Shown one piece after another: positions 18,238 through 26,936 of a DNA stretch of 64,000 bases. Positions within the stretch are counted from its first letter, which is position 1, and every line of letters begins with the position of its first letter. A program made the position numbers and the translations under genes. The notes under the pieces were generated by a model that saw nothing but the letters and a program-made list of their open reading frames with translations, had not been told where the DNA came from and made no database searches. Source of the stretch: Bradyrhizobium sp. LTSP849 (GTDB lineage: Bacteria; Pseudomonadota; Alphaproteobacteria; Rhizobiales; Xanthobacteraceae); contig NZ_JYMR01000045.1 of the NCBI RefSeq assembly GCF_000938255.1, forward strand, positions 62,001 through 126,000, given 5' to 3'.

Positions 18238-18969
18238 ATGACGCTGATCGACCTCGCCAACCCCTCACGGTTCCTCGCGCTGTCAGCGCGGGTGTTGCCG
18301 TGGCTCGCAGCCGCGACCGTCATCCTGCTCACGATCGGCCTCTATCAATCCGCCACCGCGCCCGACGACTATCAGCAGGGCGCGACCGTGAAGATAATGT
18401 TCATCCACGTGCCCAATGCCTGGCTGTCGATGTTCGTCTGGGGCGTGATGAGCGTGGCCTCATTGGGCACGCTGGTGTGGCGGCATCCGCTCGCCGACGT
18501 CGCCGCGAAATCGGCAGCCCCCATCGGCGCCGCCTTCACTTTCCTCGCGCTGCTCACGGGCTCGCTGTGGGGCCGGCCGATGTGGGGCACCTATTGGGAA
18601 TGGGATGCGCGGCTGACCTCGGTACTGATTCTGTTCCTGATGTATCTCGGCCTGATGGCGCTGTGGCGCGCGGTCGAGGACCCCTCGCGCGCGGCGCGCG
18701 CCGCCGCGGTGCTCACGCTGGTCGGCGCGATCAACCTGCCCATCATCAAATTCTCGGTCGACTGGTGGAACACACTGCACCAGCCGGCCTCGGTGATGCG
18801 CATGGGCGGCTCGACGCTCGACAAGTCTTTCCTAATCCCACTCCTGGTGATGGCGGTGGCATTCACGCTGCTGTTCGTCACGCTGCATCTGGCGGCAATG
18901 CGCAACGAAATCTTGCGTCGCCGTGTTCGCTCCCTGCAGATGATGCAGGCGAGCCAGAAAGCTGCGTGA
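18238..18969 (+). CDS. ccmC: heme-handling protein CcmC
   Basis: A 243-residue membrane protein with six transmembrane segments. It carries the tryptophan-rich periplasmic motif WGTYWEWDARLTS (about residues 119-131) that presents heme to CcmE. Periplasmic loop histidines are present in FIHVPNAW and in WWNTLHQPASV. It is the essential subunit that attaches heme to CcmE. Confidence 0.96.
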   Translation: MTLIDLANPSRFLALSARVLPWLAAATVILLTIGLYQSATAPDDYQQGATVKIMFIHVPNAWLSMFVWGVMSVASLGTLVWRHPLADVAAKSAAPIGAAFTFLALLTGSLWGRPMWGTYWEWDARLTSVLILFLMYLGLMALWRAVEDPSRAARAAAVLTLVGAINLPIIKFSVDWWNTLHQPASVMRMGGSTLDKSFLIPLLVMAVAFTLLFVTLHLAAMRNEILRRRVRSLQMMQASQKAA

Positions 18970-18971
18970 CG

Positions 18972-19151
18972 ATGTCGCTTGGCCCCTACGCGTCGTTCAT
19001 CGTGACGTCCTATGCCGCAGCTGCGATCGTGGTCGCGCTCCTGATCGGCTGGGTCGTGCTCGACTATCGCAACCAGACAAGGCGCCTGCGCGAGCTCGAT
19101 CGCAGCGGCATCACGCGCCGCTCAGGCCGCAGCGCGGTGGACACACCATGA
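18972..19151 (+). CDS. ccmD: CcmD small membrane protein
   Basis: A 59-residue protein: short N-terminus MSLGPYASFIVTSYAAA, one membrane helix (about residues 11-31), and a basic tail. This is the standard CcmD plan; it helps release heme-loaded CcmE. The start follows the ccmC stop by two bases, and the stop overlaps the ccmG start (ATGA). Confidence 0.9.
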   Translation: MSLGPYASFIVTSYAAAAIVVALLIGWVVLDYRNQTRRLRELDRSGITRRSGRSAVDTP

Positions 19152-19741
19152 GCGATCAATCAACCCCCGCGACGCCGCCGCGACGCACCTTCCTGATGGT
19201 GCTGCCGCTGATCGCCTTCCTTGGGCTTGCCGTGCTGTTCTGGATCAGGCTCGGCAGCGGCGATCCCTCGCGGATTCCCTCCGCGCTGATCGGACGGCCG
19301 GCGCCGCAGACCACGCTGCCGGCGCTCGAGGGATTGCAGGCTGACAGCGCGCAAATCCCGGGCCTCGATCCCGCCGCGTTCAAGGGCAAGGTCAGCCTGG
19401 TCAATGTCTGGGCCTCCTGGTGCGTGCCGTGCCACGACGAAGCGCCGCTGTTGACGGAGCTCGCGAAGGACAAGCGCTTCCAGATCGTCGGCATCAACTA
19501 CAAGGACGCGCCCGACAATGCCCGGCGCTTCCTCGGCCGCTACGGCAATCCCTTCGGCCGCGTCGGCACCGACGCCAACGGCCGCGCCTCGATCGAATGG
19601 GGCGTCTATGGCGTGCCGGAGACCTTTGTCGTCGGCCGCGAAGGCACCATCGTCTACAAGCTGGTCGGCCCGATCACGCCGGACAATTTTCGGAGCGTGC
19701 TGCTGCCGCAGATGGAGAAGGCGTTGAAGGCGGGGAGCTGA
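19148..19741 (+). CDS. ccmG: thiol:disulfide interchange protein CcmG (DsbE)
   Basis: A 197-residue membrane-anchored thioredoxin of the cytochrome c maturation system. An N-terminal anchor lies at about residues 16-35, followed by the active site ASWCVPCHDE near residue 90 and the family insert GINYKDAPDNARRFL. It reduces the CXXCH motif of apocytochrome c or passes electrons to CcmH. It overlaps ccmD by 4 bases. CcmE, F, H and I are not in this window. Confidence 0.96.
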   Translation: MSDQSTPATPPRRTFLMVLPLIAFLGLAVLFWIRLGSGDPSRIPSALIGRPAPQTTLPALEGLQADSAQIPGLDPAAFKGKVSLVNVWASWCVPCHDEAPLLTELAKDKRFQIVGINYKDAPDNARRFLGRYGNPFGRVGTDANGRASIEWGVYGVPETFVVGREGTIVYKLVGPITPDNFRSVLLPQMEKALKAGS

Positions 19742-19785
19742 CCGCGCTCAACTGGCAGCGAAAGAGGCCAGCCCCACACACCGCC

Positions 19786-19884
19786 GTCATGCCCCGCGCA
19801 GGCGGGGCATCCAGTACGCCGCAGCCTATCGATCAATCACAATCGTCTCGGAGTACTGGATCGCCCGCCTTCGCGGGCGATGAC
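19786..19884. repeat. palindromic repeat (family A, copy 1)
   Basis: Arms GTCATGCCCCGCGCAGGCGG and CGCCTTCGCGGGCGATGAC with inner CCAGTAC / GTACTGG. It lies between the convergent ccmG and septation-protein genes. Copies at 20526-20626 and 29203-29303 share the same plan. Confidence 0.9.
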
Positions 19885-19905
19885 AGTTGAGTATGTGGCG
19901 AGCAC

Positions 19906-20508
19906 CTACCCCTCCCGCACGTCCCCCGCCTCGGCCTCGCTGGTCTCCAGCGACACCGGCTCGACACCATAGCGCTTGGTCAGCGGCATCTGGGCGATGG
20001 CGAAGATCATGGTCAGGGGAGTCACGCCGAACACCTTGAAGTTCACCCAGAAGTCAGTGCTCTGGGTGCGCCAGACGATCTCGTTCAGCACCGCCATGCC
20101 GGCGAAGAACAGCGCCCAGCGCAGCGTGAGGATGCGCCAGCCCTGCGGCGTCAAATTGAACATCTGGTCGAACATGACGGCGATGAAGGAGCGGCCGAAC
20201 AAGAGGCCGCCGCCGAGGATCGCGGCGAACAGGCCGTAGATGATGGTCGGCTTGACCTTGATGAAGGTCTCGTCGTGCAGCACCAGGGTCAGCGTGCCGA
20301 ACACCAGCACGATGACGCCAGTCACGATCGCCATGATCGGAATGTGGCGCGTCACCACATAGGACGCGATCATCGCCGCCACGATCGCGACCATGAAGGC
20401 GCCGGTCGCGGCAAACAGATTGAACTTCGCATTGACGAAGAAGAAGACGAGCAGCGGACCGAGCTCGGTCGCAAGCTTGAACAACGGATGCGGCTGGGTT
20501 TTGTCCAT
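19906..20508 (-). CDS. yciB: inner membrane-spanning septation protein A (YciB/IspZ)
   Basis: A 200-residue protein with five to six membrane helices. The start MDKTQPHPLFKLATELGPLL is the family start; upstream in-frame sequence is the translated palindromic repeat and is unlikely to be real. Conserved segments are PTIIYGLFAAILGGGLLFGRS and WRILTLRWALFFAGMAVLNE, here given in part. Family members are linked to septation and envelope stress. It is downstream of ftsY on the same strand, with a repeat between them. Confidence 0.93.
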   Translation of the reverse strand: MDKTQPHPLFKLATELGPLLVFFFVNAKFNLFAATGAFMVAIVAAMIASYVVTRHIPIMAIVTGVIVLVFGTLTLVLHDETFIKVKPTIIYGLFAAILGGGLLFGRSFIAVMFDQMFNLTPQGWRILTLRWALFFAGMAVLNEIVWRTQSTDFWVNFKVFGVTPLTMIFAIAQMPLTKRYGVEPVSLETSEAEAGDVREG

Positions 20509-20525
20509 TCCTCGACCTTTGTTGC

Positions 20526-20626
20526 TGTCATCCCCCGCGAAGGCGGGGGATCCAGTATTCCGAGGCGCCTGTGATCTACAACTAGCGGCGCGGCGTACTG
20601 GATGCCCCGCCTGCGCGGGGCATGAC
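20526..20626. repeat. palindromic repeat (family A, copy 2)
   Basis: Arms GTCATCCCCCGCGAAGGCGG and CCGCCTGCGCGGGGCATGAC, inner CCAGTATTCC / GCGTACTGGAT. It sits 9 bases after the ftsY stop, between ftsY and yciB. Confidence 0.92.
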
Positions 20627-20635
20627 GAGAGAAAC

Positions 20636-21583
20636 CTACGATTCGATTCCGGCAATGGCACGGGCGAAATCGCGCGCGGTGAAGGGCGCGAGATCGTCGA
20701 CACCTTCGCCGACGCCGATGAAATGCACCGGCAGTTTGAATTTTTCCGCGAGCGCCACCAGAATGCCGCCGCGCGCAGTGCCGTCGAGCTTGGTCATCAC
20801 GAGCCCGGTGACGCCAGCAGTGCGATGGAAAGCTTCGACCTGCGACAACGCGTTCTGGCCGACGGTGGCGTCGAGTACGAGTAGCACCGCGTGCGGCGCT
20901 GATACGTCTACCTTCCGGATGACGCGCACGACCTTCTCGAGCTCGTTCATCAGCTCGGTCTTGTTCTGCAAGCGGCCGGCAGTATCGATCAGGAGCACGT
21001 CGATGTTCTGCTCCTTCGCAGCCGTCAGCGCGTTGAAGGCGAGGCTTGCCGAATCCGAGCCTTGCGCGCCCGCGATGACCGGTGTCTTGGTGCGCTCGCC
21101 CCACACCTTGAGCTGCTCGATGGCTGCTGCGCGAAACGTGTCGCCGGCGGCCAGCATCACCTTGCGGCCTTCGGAGGCGAATTTTTGCGAGAGCTTGCCG
21201 ATAGTGGTGGTCTTGCCGGAGCCGTTGACGCCGACCACGAGGATGACGAACGGCTTTTTTGCCGCATCGATCTCGAGCGGTTTGGCGACCGCTGACAGCA
21301 CCTTCTCGACCTCGGTCGCGACGACGTCCTTGACCTCGTCGGCCGAGATCGCCTTGTCATAGCGCCCGGTGCCGACGGCGTCTGCTATCCGCACCGAAAC
21401 CTGCGTACCGAGGTCGGCGCGCAGCAGCACGTCCTCGATATCGTCGAGCATGGCGCGGTCGAGCTTGCGCTTGGTGACGAGGTCGGCGACCGCGGTCCCG
21501 AGCGAGGACGAGGTGCGCTTCAGCCCGTTTGACAGGCGGCGCCACCAGCTCAGCTTGGGGGTCTCGGAGGTGGTATCGTTCAT
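20636..21583 (-). CDS. ftsY: signal recognition particle receptor FtsY
   Basis: A 315-residue SRP receptor GTPase that docks ribosome-SRP complexes at the membrane. It has the N-domain, then the P-loop GVNGSGKTTTIGKL (about residues 117-130), DTFRAAAIEQL, and DTAGRLQNKTELMNEL, and ends with the TKLDGTARGG specificity motif. It lacks the long acidic A-domain of E. coli FtsY, which is normal for alphaproteobacteria. Its partner Ffh is encoded 8 kb away in this window. Confidence 0.98.
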   Translation of the reverse strand: MNDTTSETPKLSWWRRLSNGLKRTSSSLGTAVADLVTKRKLDRAMLDDIEDVLLRADLGTQVSVRIADAVGTGRYDKAISADEVKDVVATEVEKVLSAVAKPLEIDAAKKPFVILVVGVNGSGKTTTIGKLSQKFASEGRKVMLAAGDTFRAAAIEQLKVWGERTKTPVIAGAQGSDSASLAFNALTAAKEQNIDVLLIDTAGRLQNKTELMNELEKVVRVIRKVDVSAPHAVLLVLDATVGQNALSQVEAFHRTAGVTGLVMTKLDGTARGGILVALAEKFKLPVHFIGVGEGVDDLAPFTARDFARAIAGIES

Positions 21584-21624
21584 GATGGCGGTGTGTTAGC
21601 CGTTCCCGCTTCTAAACGAAAGTC

Positions 21625-22332
21625 TTGCAATTGCTCGATGTTCCCGAATTGACCGCCGACGAGATCTTAGGCCGCGTGCTTCATCGCGACGGGCTGATGC
21701 TGGTGATCAACAAGCCGGCCGGTCTGCCGGTGCATCGCGGCCCCAAGGGCGGCGCCAATCTGGAAACCTCGTTCGACGCGCTTCGTTTCGGCCTGCCGCG
21801 GCCGCCGGTGCTGGCCCACCGGCTGGACAAGGACACCTCCGGTTGCCTTGTGCTTGGCCGCCATCGCAAGGCGACAGCTTCGCTCGGCCTGCTGTTCAAG
21901 CACGGCAAGATCGGCAAGACCTACTGGACACTGGTCGAGGGCGGACCTGCCGAGAATGAAGGCACTATCGATATGCCGCTTGGCCGGCTCAACGCCGAAC
22001 GCGGCTGGTGGCAGAAGCCCGATCCCGAGGGCCAGAAGGCGGTCACCAACTGGAAGGTGATGGGCCGGGGCGATGGCCTGACCTGGCTCGCCATGGAACC
22101 GGTCACGGGCCGGACCCATCAATTGCGGGTGCATTCGGCTTCGACCGGATGGCCAATCTTCGGCGATAACATTTACGGCAACGGCCCGCGTTTCGGCGAG
22201 CCGCGGCTGCATCTGCATTCCCGCGAGATCGTGGTGCCGATTTCCCGGAATAAGGAACCGGTCCGCGTGGTGGCGCCCGCCCCGCCCCACATGCACGAGC
22301 GGCTCCGCGCCTGCGGCTGGAATGGGGAATAA
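21625..22332 (+). CDS. RluA-type RNA pseudouridine synthase
   Basis: A 235-residue pseudouridine synthase with the catalytic Asp in HRLDKDTSGCLVLGR (about residues 69-83). Other family motifs are NKPAGLPVHRGP and GRTHQLRVH. It lacks an S4 domain. The target RNA cannot be told from sequence. The open frame begins with TTG at 21625; no in-frame ATG gives a full domain, so a TTG start is likely. It is divergent from ftsY with only 41 bases between the two starts. Confidence 0.88.
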   Translation: MQLLDVPELTADEILGRVLHRDGLMLVINKPAGLPVHRGPKGGANLETSFDALRFGLPRPPVLAHRLDKDTSGCLVLGRHRKATASLGLLFKHGKIGKTYWTLVEGGPAENEGTIDMPLGRLNAERGWWQKPDPEGQKAVTNWKVMGRGDGLTWLAMEPVTGRTHQLRVHSASTGWPIFGDNIYGNGPRFGEPRLHLHSREIVVPISRNKEPVRVVAPAPPHMHERLRACGWNGE

Positions 22333-22436
22333 CGCCCGCCCGGGTGCATGGTTTACGAAACGTTCAGTGCTCGTCTCTAATGATAGCGGCTGCTTAGAAC
22401 AAGCTTCCGTCAATCGCTCAGGACGAGCAACGCGTC

Positions 22437-23546
22437 ATGTCCAAGGCCGAGCTATCGATCATCCAAGAGGTCGAATCCGCGATACGGATCGGCTCGGCGG
22501 AAAAGGGCCTGGAAACCGCCCGACGCGTCACCGACCTGTTCCTGTCTTCCGCCGGCAGTTTTGACGACGAGCAGATCGCGCTGTTCGACGACGTGCTCGA
22601 ACGCCTGATCGGCACCATCGAGCTGCGCGCCATTGCCGACATGGGCGCGCGCGTGGCGCTCGCCGAAATCAGCGCTCAGCTCGCGCCGATCGCGCAGGCC
22701 CCGCCATCGGTGATCCGCCGCCTCGCCAACAATGACGAAATCCGCATCGCCGGCCCCGTGCTCCAGGAATCCGCTCGCCTCGACGACGGCGAACTGGTCA
22801 AGATCGCGGCGTCCAAGGGCGAACCGCATCTGCTCGCGGTCGCCGGCCGCTGGTGGCTCAAGGAGATCGTCACCGACGCGCTGCTGGCGCGCCGTTATCC
22901 GAGTGTGAGCCGACGGCTCGCCGCCAATCCCGGCGCGCGCGTTTCCGGAGGCGGTTTCGCCGTCATCGTCGGCCAGGCCGAGAGCGACCCGGAGCTCGCC
23001 GTCAGCGTCGGCGTCCGCGTCGATCTGCCGTCGGATATGCGCCGCCAATTGCTGCGCTCGGCGACGGATGCCGTGCGCACGAGATTGCTGTCGCGCGCGC
23101 CGCCGCATCTGTTCGAGGAAATCCAGGGCGCGATCGCCGCCGTCACCGTCGGCGTCGAGCGCGAGATGTCAGGGGTGCGCGATTTCGAGGGCGCCAAGCG
23201 GGCGATTGCGAATCTCAAGGCGGGTGGCCAGCTCAGCGAAACGACGCTGCTCAACTTCGCCAGGCAGCGACGTTATGAAGAAACCGTGGCGGCACTGGCG
23301 GCGCTGTCCGGATCGACCGTCGAAGTGATTCGCCCACTGATGCAGAGCCTGCGCGAGGACGGCCTGCTCGTGCCCTGCCGCGCGGCGCAGCTCAGCTGGG
23401 AAACCACGGCCGCCGTGCTCGAAAGCCGCTTCGCCACCGGCGCGATGAAGCCGGCGGACATCGCGAGGGCACAGGGAAATTTTGCCCGCATGACGCCGGA
23501 GAACGCGCGACGGACGCTGCGGTTCTGGCAGGTCAGGGCGTCGTAA
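22437..23546 (+). CDS. DUF2336 protein
   Basis: A 369-residue soluble protein matching the alphaproteobacterial DUF2336 family, function unknown. The sequence is helix-rich and repeat-like: VIRRLANNDEIRIAGPVLQ, VIVGQAESDPELAVSVGVR, and a late FARQRRYEETVAALAALSG. There is no signal peptide. HEAT-like helical repeats are suggested by the evenly spaced Leu/Ala pattern. The gene stands alone and is followed by a palindromic repeat. Confidence 0.82.
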   Translation: MSKAELSIIQEVESAIRIGSAEKGLETARRVTDLFLSSAGSFDDEQIALFDDVLERLIGTIELRAIADMGARVALAEISAQLAPIAQAPPSVIRRLANNDEIRIAGPVLQESARLDDGELVKIAASKGEPHLLAVAGRWWLKEIVTDALLARRYPSVSRRLAANPGARVSGGGFAVIVGQAESDPELAVSVGVRVDLPSDMRRQLLRSATDAVRTRLLSRAPPHLFEEIQGAIAAVTVGVEREMSGVRDFEGAKRAIANLKAGGQLSETTLLNFARQRRYEETVAALAALSGSTVEVIRPLMQSLREDGLLVPCRAAQLSWETTAAVLESRFATGAMKPADIARAQGNFARMTPENARRTLRFWQVRAS

Positions 23547-23586
23547 GGCTCTCGCGACTTAAGCGCCCCGCATCCACACCCTCGGT

Positions 23587-23725
23587 GTCGTCCCGGCGAA
23601 GGCTGGGACCCATAACCACAGGGAGCAGTTTGACGACGACTGTCCGTTACTCTGCTTCGTTGGGACAAGCACCGCGCATCACCGAGAGATCACGCGGTAT
23701 GGGTCCCGGCCTTCGCCGGGACGAC
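23587..23725. repeat. palindromic repeat (family D, copy 1)
   Basis: Arms GTCGTCCCGGCGAAGGCTGG and CCGGCCTTCGCCGGGACGAC, inner ACCCATAACC / GGTATGGGT. It lies between the convergent DUF2336 and mtaB genes. Confidence 0.92.
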
Positions 23726-23760
23726 GTTGGGGATGTAGCGCGTCGTAAACAACACCTGAG

Positions 23761-25014
23761 TTACGCAATGAGTCGTTCGCCATCGCTGCCGGTGATCCTT
23801 CGCGCCACGACACTCCCAACGCACTCGCCCGCAATCGCGACCGGCAGATAATGCTCCGTGCGCCCCTGACTCTCGCTCTCGATCAGCACATCGCGCGTCG
23901 CGCCGATTTCGGCTTGCAGCCGCTGCTTTAACGCAGCTTCGCCCGTCGCTCGCAACCGCTTCGCCCGTTCCTTGATCTCCGGCCCCGCGACCTGCGGCAT
24001 CCGCGCTGCCGGCGTGCCGGGACGCGGGGAATAGGGGAAGACATGCAGGAAGGTCAGGCCGCATTCCCCCACGAGATCCAGCGAGCGCGAGAACATCTCC
24101 TCGGTCTCGGTCGGGAAGCCCGCGATGATGTCGGCACCGAAGGCGATGTCCGGGCGCAGGCGTCGCACCTGGTCGCAGAATGCAATCGCATCATTTCGCG
24201 AGTGCCGCCGCTTCATGCGCTTCAGGATCATATCGTCACCGGATTGCAGCGACAGATGCAAATGCGGCATCAGCCGCGCATCGCCCGCGATGGCGTCGAG
24301 CAGATCGGCGTCGGCCTCGATCGAATCGATTGAGGAGATGCGCAGGCGCTTCAGTTCCGGCACATGCCGCAAAATCTGCTTGGTCAACATGCCAAGCTTC
24401 GGCGAACCCGGAAGGTCAGCGCCATAGCTGGTGAGATCGACGCCGGTCAGCACGATCTCGGCGTGGCCGCGCTCCGCCAACGCCCGCACCTGATCGACCA
24501 CCGCGCCCATCGGCACCGAGCGCGAATTGCCGCGGCCATAAGGAATGATGCAGAAGGTGCAGCGATGGTCGCAGCCGTTCTGCACCTGCACGAACACCCG
24601 CGGCAGGCCGCGCGCAAAGCCGTCAATGAGATGCGGCGCCATCTCCTTCACGGCCATGATGTCGCTGACGGCGACCTTCTCACTCGTACCGAGATCGAAC
24701 GCATCGCGCGCATCGCGCCACGCGGACGCCCGCATCTTGTCGTCATTGCCGACGACGCGATCGACCTCGGCCATATCGGCAAACATGCCGCTTTGCGTCT
24801 GTGCCGCGCAGCCGGTGACGACGATGCGCGCGCTCGGCCGCTCGCGCTTCAATTTGCGGATCGACTGGCGCGCCTGCGCCACCGCCTCGTTGGTGACGGC
24901 ACAGCTGTTGATGACGATGGTATCTTCGAGCCCGGCGCCTTCCGCCTCGCGGCGGATGATCTCCGCCTCAAAGGCATTGAGGCGACAGCCGAAGGTGACG
25001 ATGTCGACGGCCAT
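23761..25014 (-). CDS. mtaB: tRNA t6A37 methylthiotransferase MtaB
   Basis: A 417-residue radical-SAM enzyme that converts t6A37 to ms2t6A in tRNAs. It has the N-terminal UPF0004 domain (FGCRLNAFEAE, INSCAVTNEA), the radical-SAM cysteines CDHRCTFC (about residue 149), the substrate loop TGVDLTSYG, and a C-terminal TRAM-like region. The start codon overlaps the dapF stop (TGATG), so the two are translationally coupled. This dapF-mtaB pairing is common in alphaproteobacteria. Confidence 0.95.
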   Translation of the reverse strand: MAVDIVTFGCRLNAFEAEIIRREAEGAGLEDTIVINSCAVTNEAVAQARQSIRKLKRERPSARIVVTGCAAQTQSGMFADMAEVDRVVGNDDKMRASAWRDARDAFDLGTSEKVAVSDIMAVKEMAPHLIDGFARGLPRVFVQVQNGCDHRCTFCIIPYGRGNSRSVPMGAVVDQVRALAERGHAEIVLTGVDLTSYGADLPGSPKLGMLTKQILRHVPELKRLRISSIDSIEADADLLDAIAGDARLMPHLHLSLQSGDDMILKRMKRRHSRNDAIAFCDQVRRLRPDIAFGADIIAGFPTETEEMFSRSLDLVGECGLTFLHVFPYSPRPGTPAARMPQVAGPEIKERAKRLRATGEAALKQRLQAEIGATRDVLIESESQGRTEHYLPVAIAGECVGSVVARRITGSDGERLIA

Positions 25015-25889
25015 CAGCCGACCGGCGCGAACAGCGCCGGATCGAAATTGCCCTCATATTCGAAGGTCGCCGTACCCGTCATCAGCACGTGGTCATCGCG
25101 CTCACGCCATTCGATACCGAGCTTGCCGCCGGGCAGCGTGATCTCGACATTGCGGTCGGTGCGCCTCAGCCGCGCCGCGGCGACTGCGGTGGCGCAAGCC
25201 GCCGAGCCGCACGCCCTGGTCAGACCGGCGCCGCGCTCCCAGGTGCGGATCGTGATGTGCTCGCGATCGACGATATGGGCGAGCGTGATGTTGGCGCGGT
25301 CCGGGAATATCGGGTGGTTCTCCAGCAGCGGCCCGAAGCGTTCGAGATCATAGGCATTGACGTCGTCGACCCAGAAGATCGCATGCGGGTTGCCCATGCT
25401 CACCACGGACGGCGAATGCAGGATCGGATTGTCGATCGGCCCGATCTGCAATTCGATGTAGCGGGTATCGCGAAACTCTTCCGCCAGCGGGATATCCTGC
25501 CAGCCAAACTTGGGCGCGCCCATGTCGACGGTGTAGAGATCGGGCGCCGGACCCTGCCAGCAATTGAGAAGCCCCGCAGCGGTCTCGAAGGTCACCGCGG
25601 TCTGCCCCGTCTTCTCGAACAAGCGCCGCACCACGCAACGCATGCCGTTGCCGCAGGCGCCGGCCTCCGAGCCGTCATTGTTGTAGATGCGGATGAAGGC
25701 CTCGGTGCCGTCGAGCCGCGGCTTCTGGAGCACCATGAGCTGGTCGTAGGGCACGCCGCCTTGCGCGGACGCGACCGCGCGGGCGTCATCCGGCGTCACC
25801 GGCGAGGCGGAATCGCGCATGTCGACAACGACGATCTCGTTGCCGATGCCGTTCATCTTGGCAAATGCGTGGTTGTCCAGCGCGCTCAT
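25014..25889 (-). CDS. dapF: diaminopimelate epimerase
   Basis: A 291-residue enzyme that interconverts LL- and meso-diaminopimelate for lysine and peptidoglycan synthesis. The two catalytic cysteines are visible in GACGNGMRCV (about residue 78) and RACGSAACA (about residue 227). NDGSEAGACGN and SMGNPHAIFWVDD are also typical. It is the first gene of a two-gene operon with mtaB. Confidence 0.97.
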   Translation of the reverse strand: MSALDNHAFAKMNGIGNEIVVVDMRDSASPVTPDDARAVASAQGGVPYDQLMVLQKPRLDGTEAFIRIYNNDGSEAGACGNGMRCVVRRLFEKTGQTAVTFETAAGLLNCWQGPAPDLYTVDMGAPKFGWQDIPLAEEFRDTRYIELQIGPIDNPILHSPSVVSMGNPHAIFWVDDVNAYDLERFGPLLENHPIFPDRANITLAHIVDREHITIRTWERGAGLTRACGSAACATAVAAARLRRTDRNVEITLPGGKLGIEWRERDDHVLMTGTATFEYEGNFDPALFAPVG

Positions 25890-25968
25890 GAAAATTCCTG
25901 AATTTCGCCCGTCTTATATGGCGATCCTTGACGGCTTGGCCAGTGATTTGCCGCCAGGGCCCAAGAGG

Positions 25969-26004
25969 TCTGCCAAGACGTCTGCCATGGCATCTGCCAT
26001 GACG
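25969..26004. repeat. 12-base tandem repeats upstream of dapF
   Basis: Three consecutive 12-base units begin TCTGCC (TCTGCCAAGACG, TCTGCCATGGCA, TCTGCCATGACG), with a decayed fourth unit nearby. They lie about 80 bases before the dapF start, in the region divergent from the GyrI-like gene. The cause or role is unknown. Confidence 0.7.
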
Positions 26005-26163
26005 CATCTGTCATGGGACGAATTCGGCGGTCGCGTGTTAGAACGGCGCAGTTCGCGCGAGAACCGGGACGCGCGGCCGAACTTAGGGGCCTTGGTGGGT
26101 TAAGGTCTTGATGGGCTTAGGCCTTCGTGAACTAAGCTTGGACTAAGACGTGGGGAGAATAGA

Positions 26164-26931
26164 ATGAATCGTTTTTACCGTCTCGCTCTGGTCGCGCTGA
26201 TCCCGGCGGCGGCTTTGTCGATTGGTGTGTCCGGCGCCCCGGCGCAGACTCCGAGCCCGGCGCCCGCCGCATCGGCAAGTCCCTCGCCGGCTCCGTCGGC
26301 CTCGCCCTCCCCGGCCGCGAGCGCCTCGCCCGCGCCGGTGGCAACGCCCTCTCCTGCGGCCAGCGCCTCCCCCGCGCCTGCGGCATCGCCCTCGCCCGCA
26401 GCCAGCGCCTCACCAAGCCCGGCGGCACCGCCACCCGCTGCGGCCGCGACGCCGGCACCGGTGCAGACCGCCGATCCCTTCGGCCTGGAGACCACGCTCG
26501 AGCCCAAGAAGGTCGTGATGGTCAAGGGCACCGCCAATTGGGATTCAGCCTTCGACACGCTGATCGACGCCTTCAAGGCGCTGAACACACTGCTGGACAA
26601 GCAGGGCATCAAGCACGCCGGCAACTCGATGATCGTCTACACATCGACTGACGACACCGGCTTCACCTTCCTTGCCGAGATCCCGGTCGAACAGGATCCG
26701 AAAAACCTGCCCAAGGACATGAGCGTCGGCAAATCGCCGGAAGGCAAGGCGCTGAAGTTCGTCCATCGCGGCTCCTACGACAACATGGACAACACCTATG
26801 AGGCGATCACCAATCACCTCGACGACAAGAAGCTGGAAGCCAAGGACACTTTCATCGAGGAGTACCTCACCGATCCGCTCAAGACGGCGGAGGACAAGCT
26901 CGTGATCAATGTGTTCGTGCCGCTGAAGTGA
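26164..26931 (+). CDS. secreted GyrI-like domain protein with Pro/Ser/Ala linker
   Basis: A 255-residue exported protein. A signal peptide (about residues 1-28) ends near APAQ. A long low-complexity linker (about residues 29-100) consists of Ser-Pro-Ala units. The C-terminal domain (about 105-255) resembles GyrI-like or AraC effector-binding domains: KVVMVKGTANWD, IPVEQDP, LKFVHRGSYDNM and a closing LVINVFVPLK. Such domains bind small hydrophobic ligands. An exported version with a cell-wall-type linker suggests ligand binding in the periplasm. It is followed by a SIMPL gene 5 bases downstream, probably in one operon. Confidence 0.82.
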   Translation: MNRFYRLALVALIPAAALSIGVSGAPAQTPSPAPAASASPSPAPSASPSPAASASPAPVATPSPAASASPAPAASPSPAASASPSPAAPPPAAAATPAPVQTADPFGLETTLEPKKVVMVKGTANWDSAFDTLIDAFKALNTLLDKQGIKHAGNSMIVYTSTDDTGFTFLAEIPVEQDPKNLPKDMSVGKSPEGKALKFVHRGSYDNMDNTYEAITNHLDDKKLEAKDTFIEEYLTDPLKTAEDKLVINVFVPLK

Positions 26932-26936
26932 GACCG

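Noticed and set aside
20509..20703. N-terminal extension of the septation protein
   Set aside because: The extra 65 codons are a translation of the palindromic repeat; the family start MDKTQPHPLF lies at 20508.
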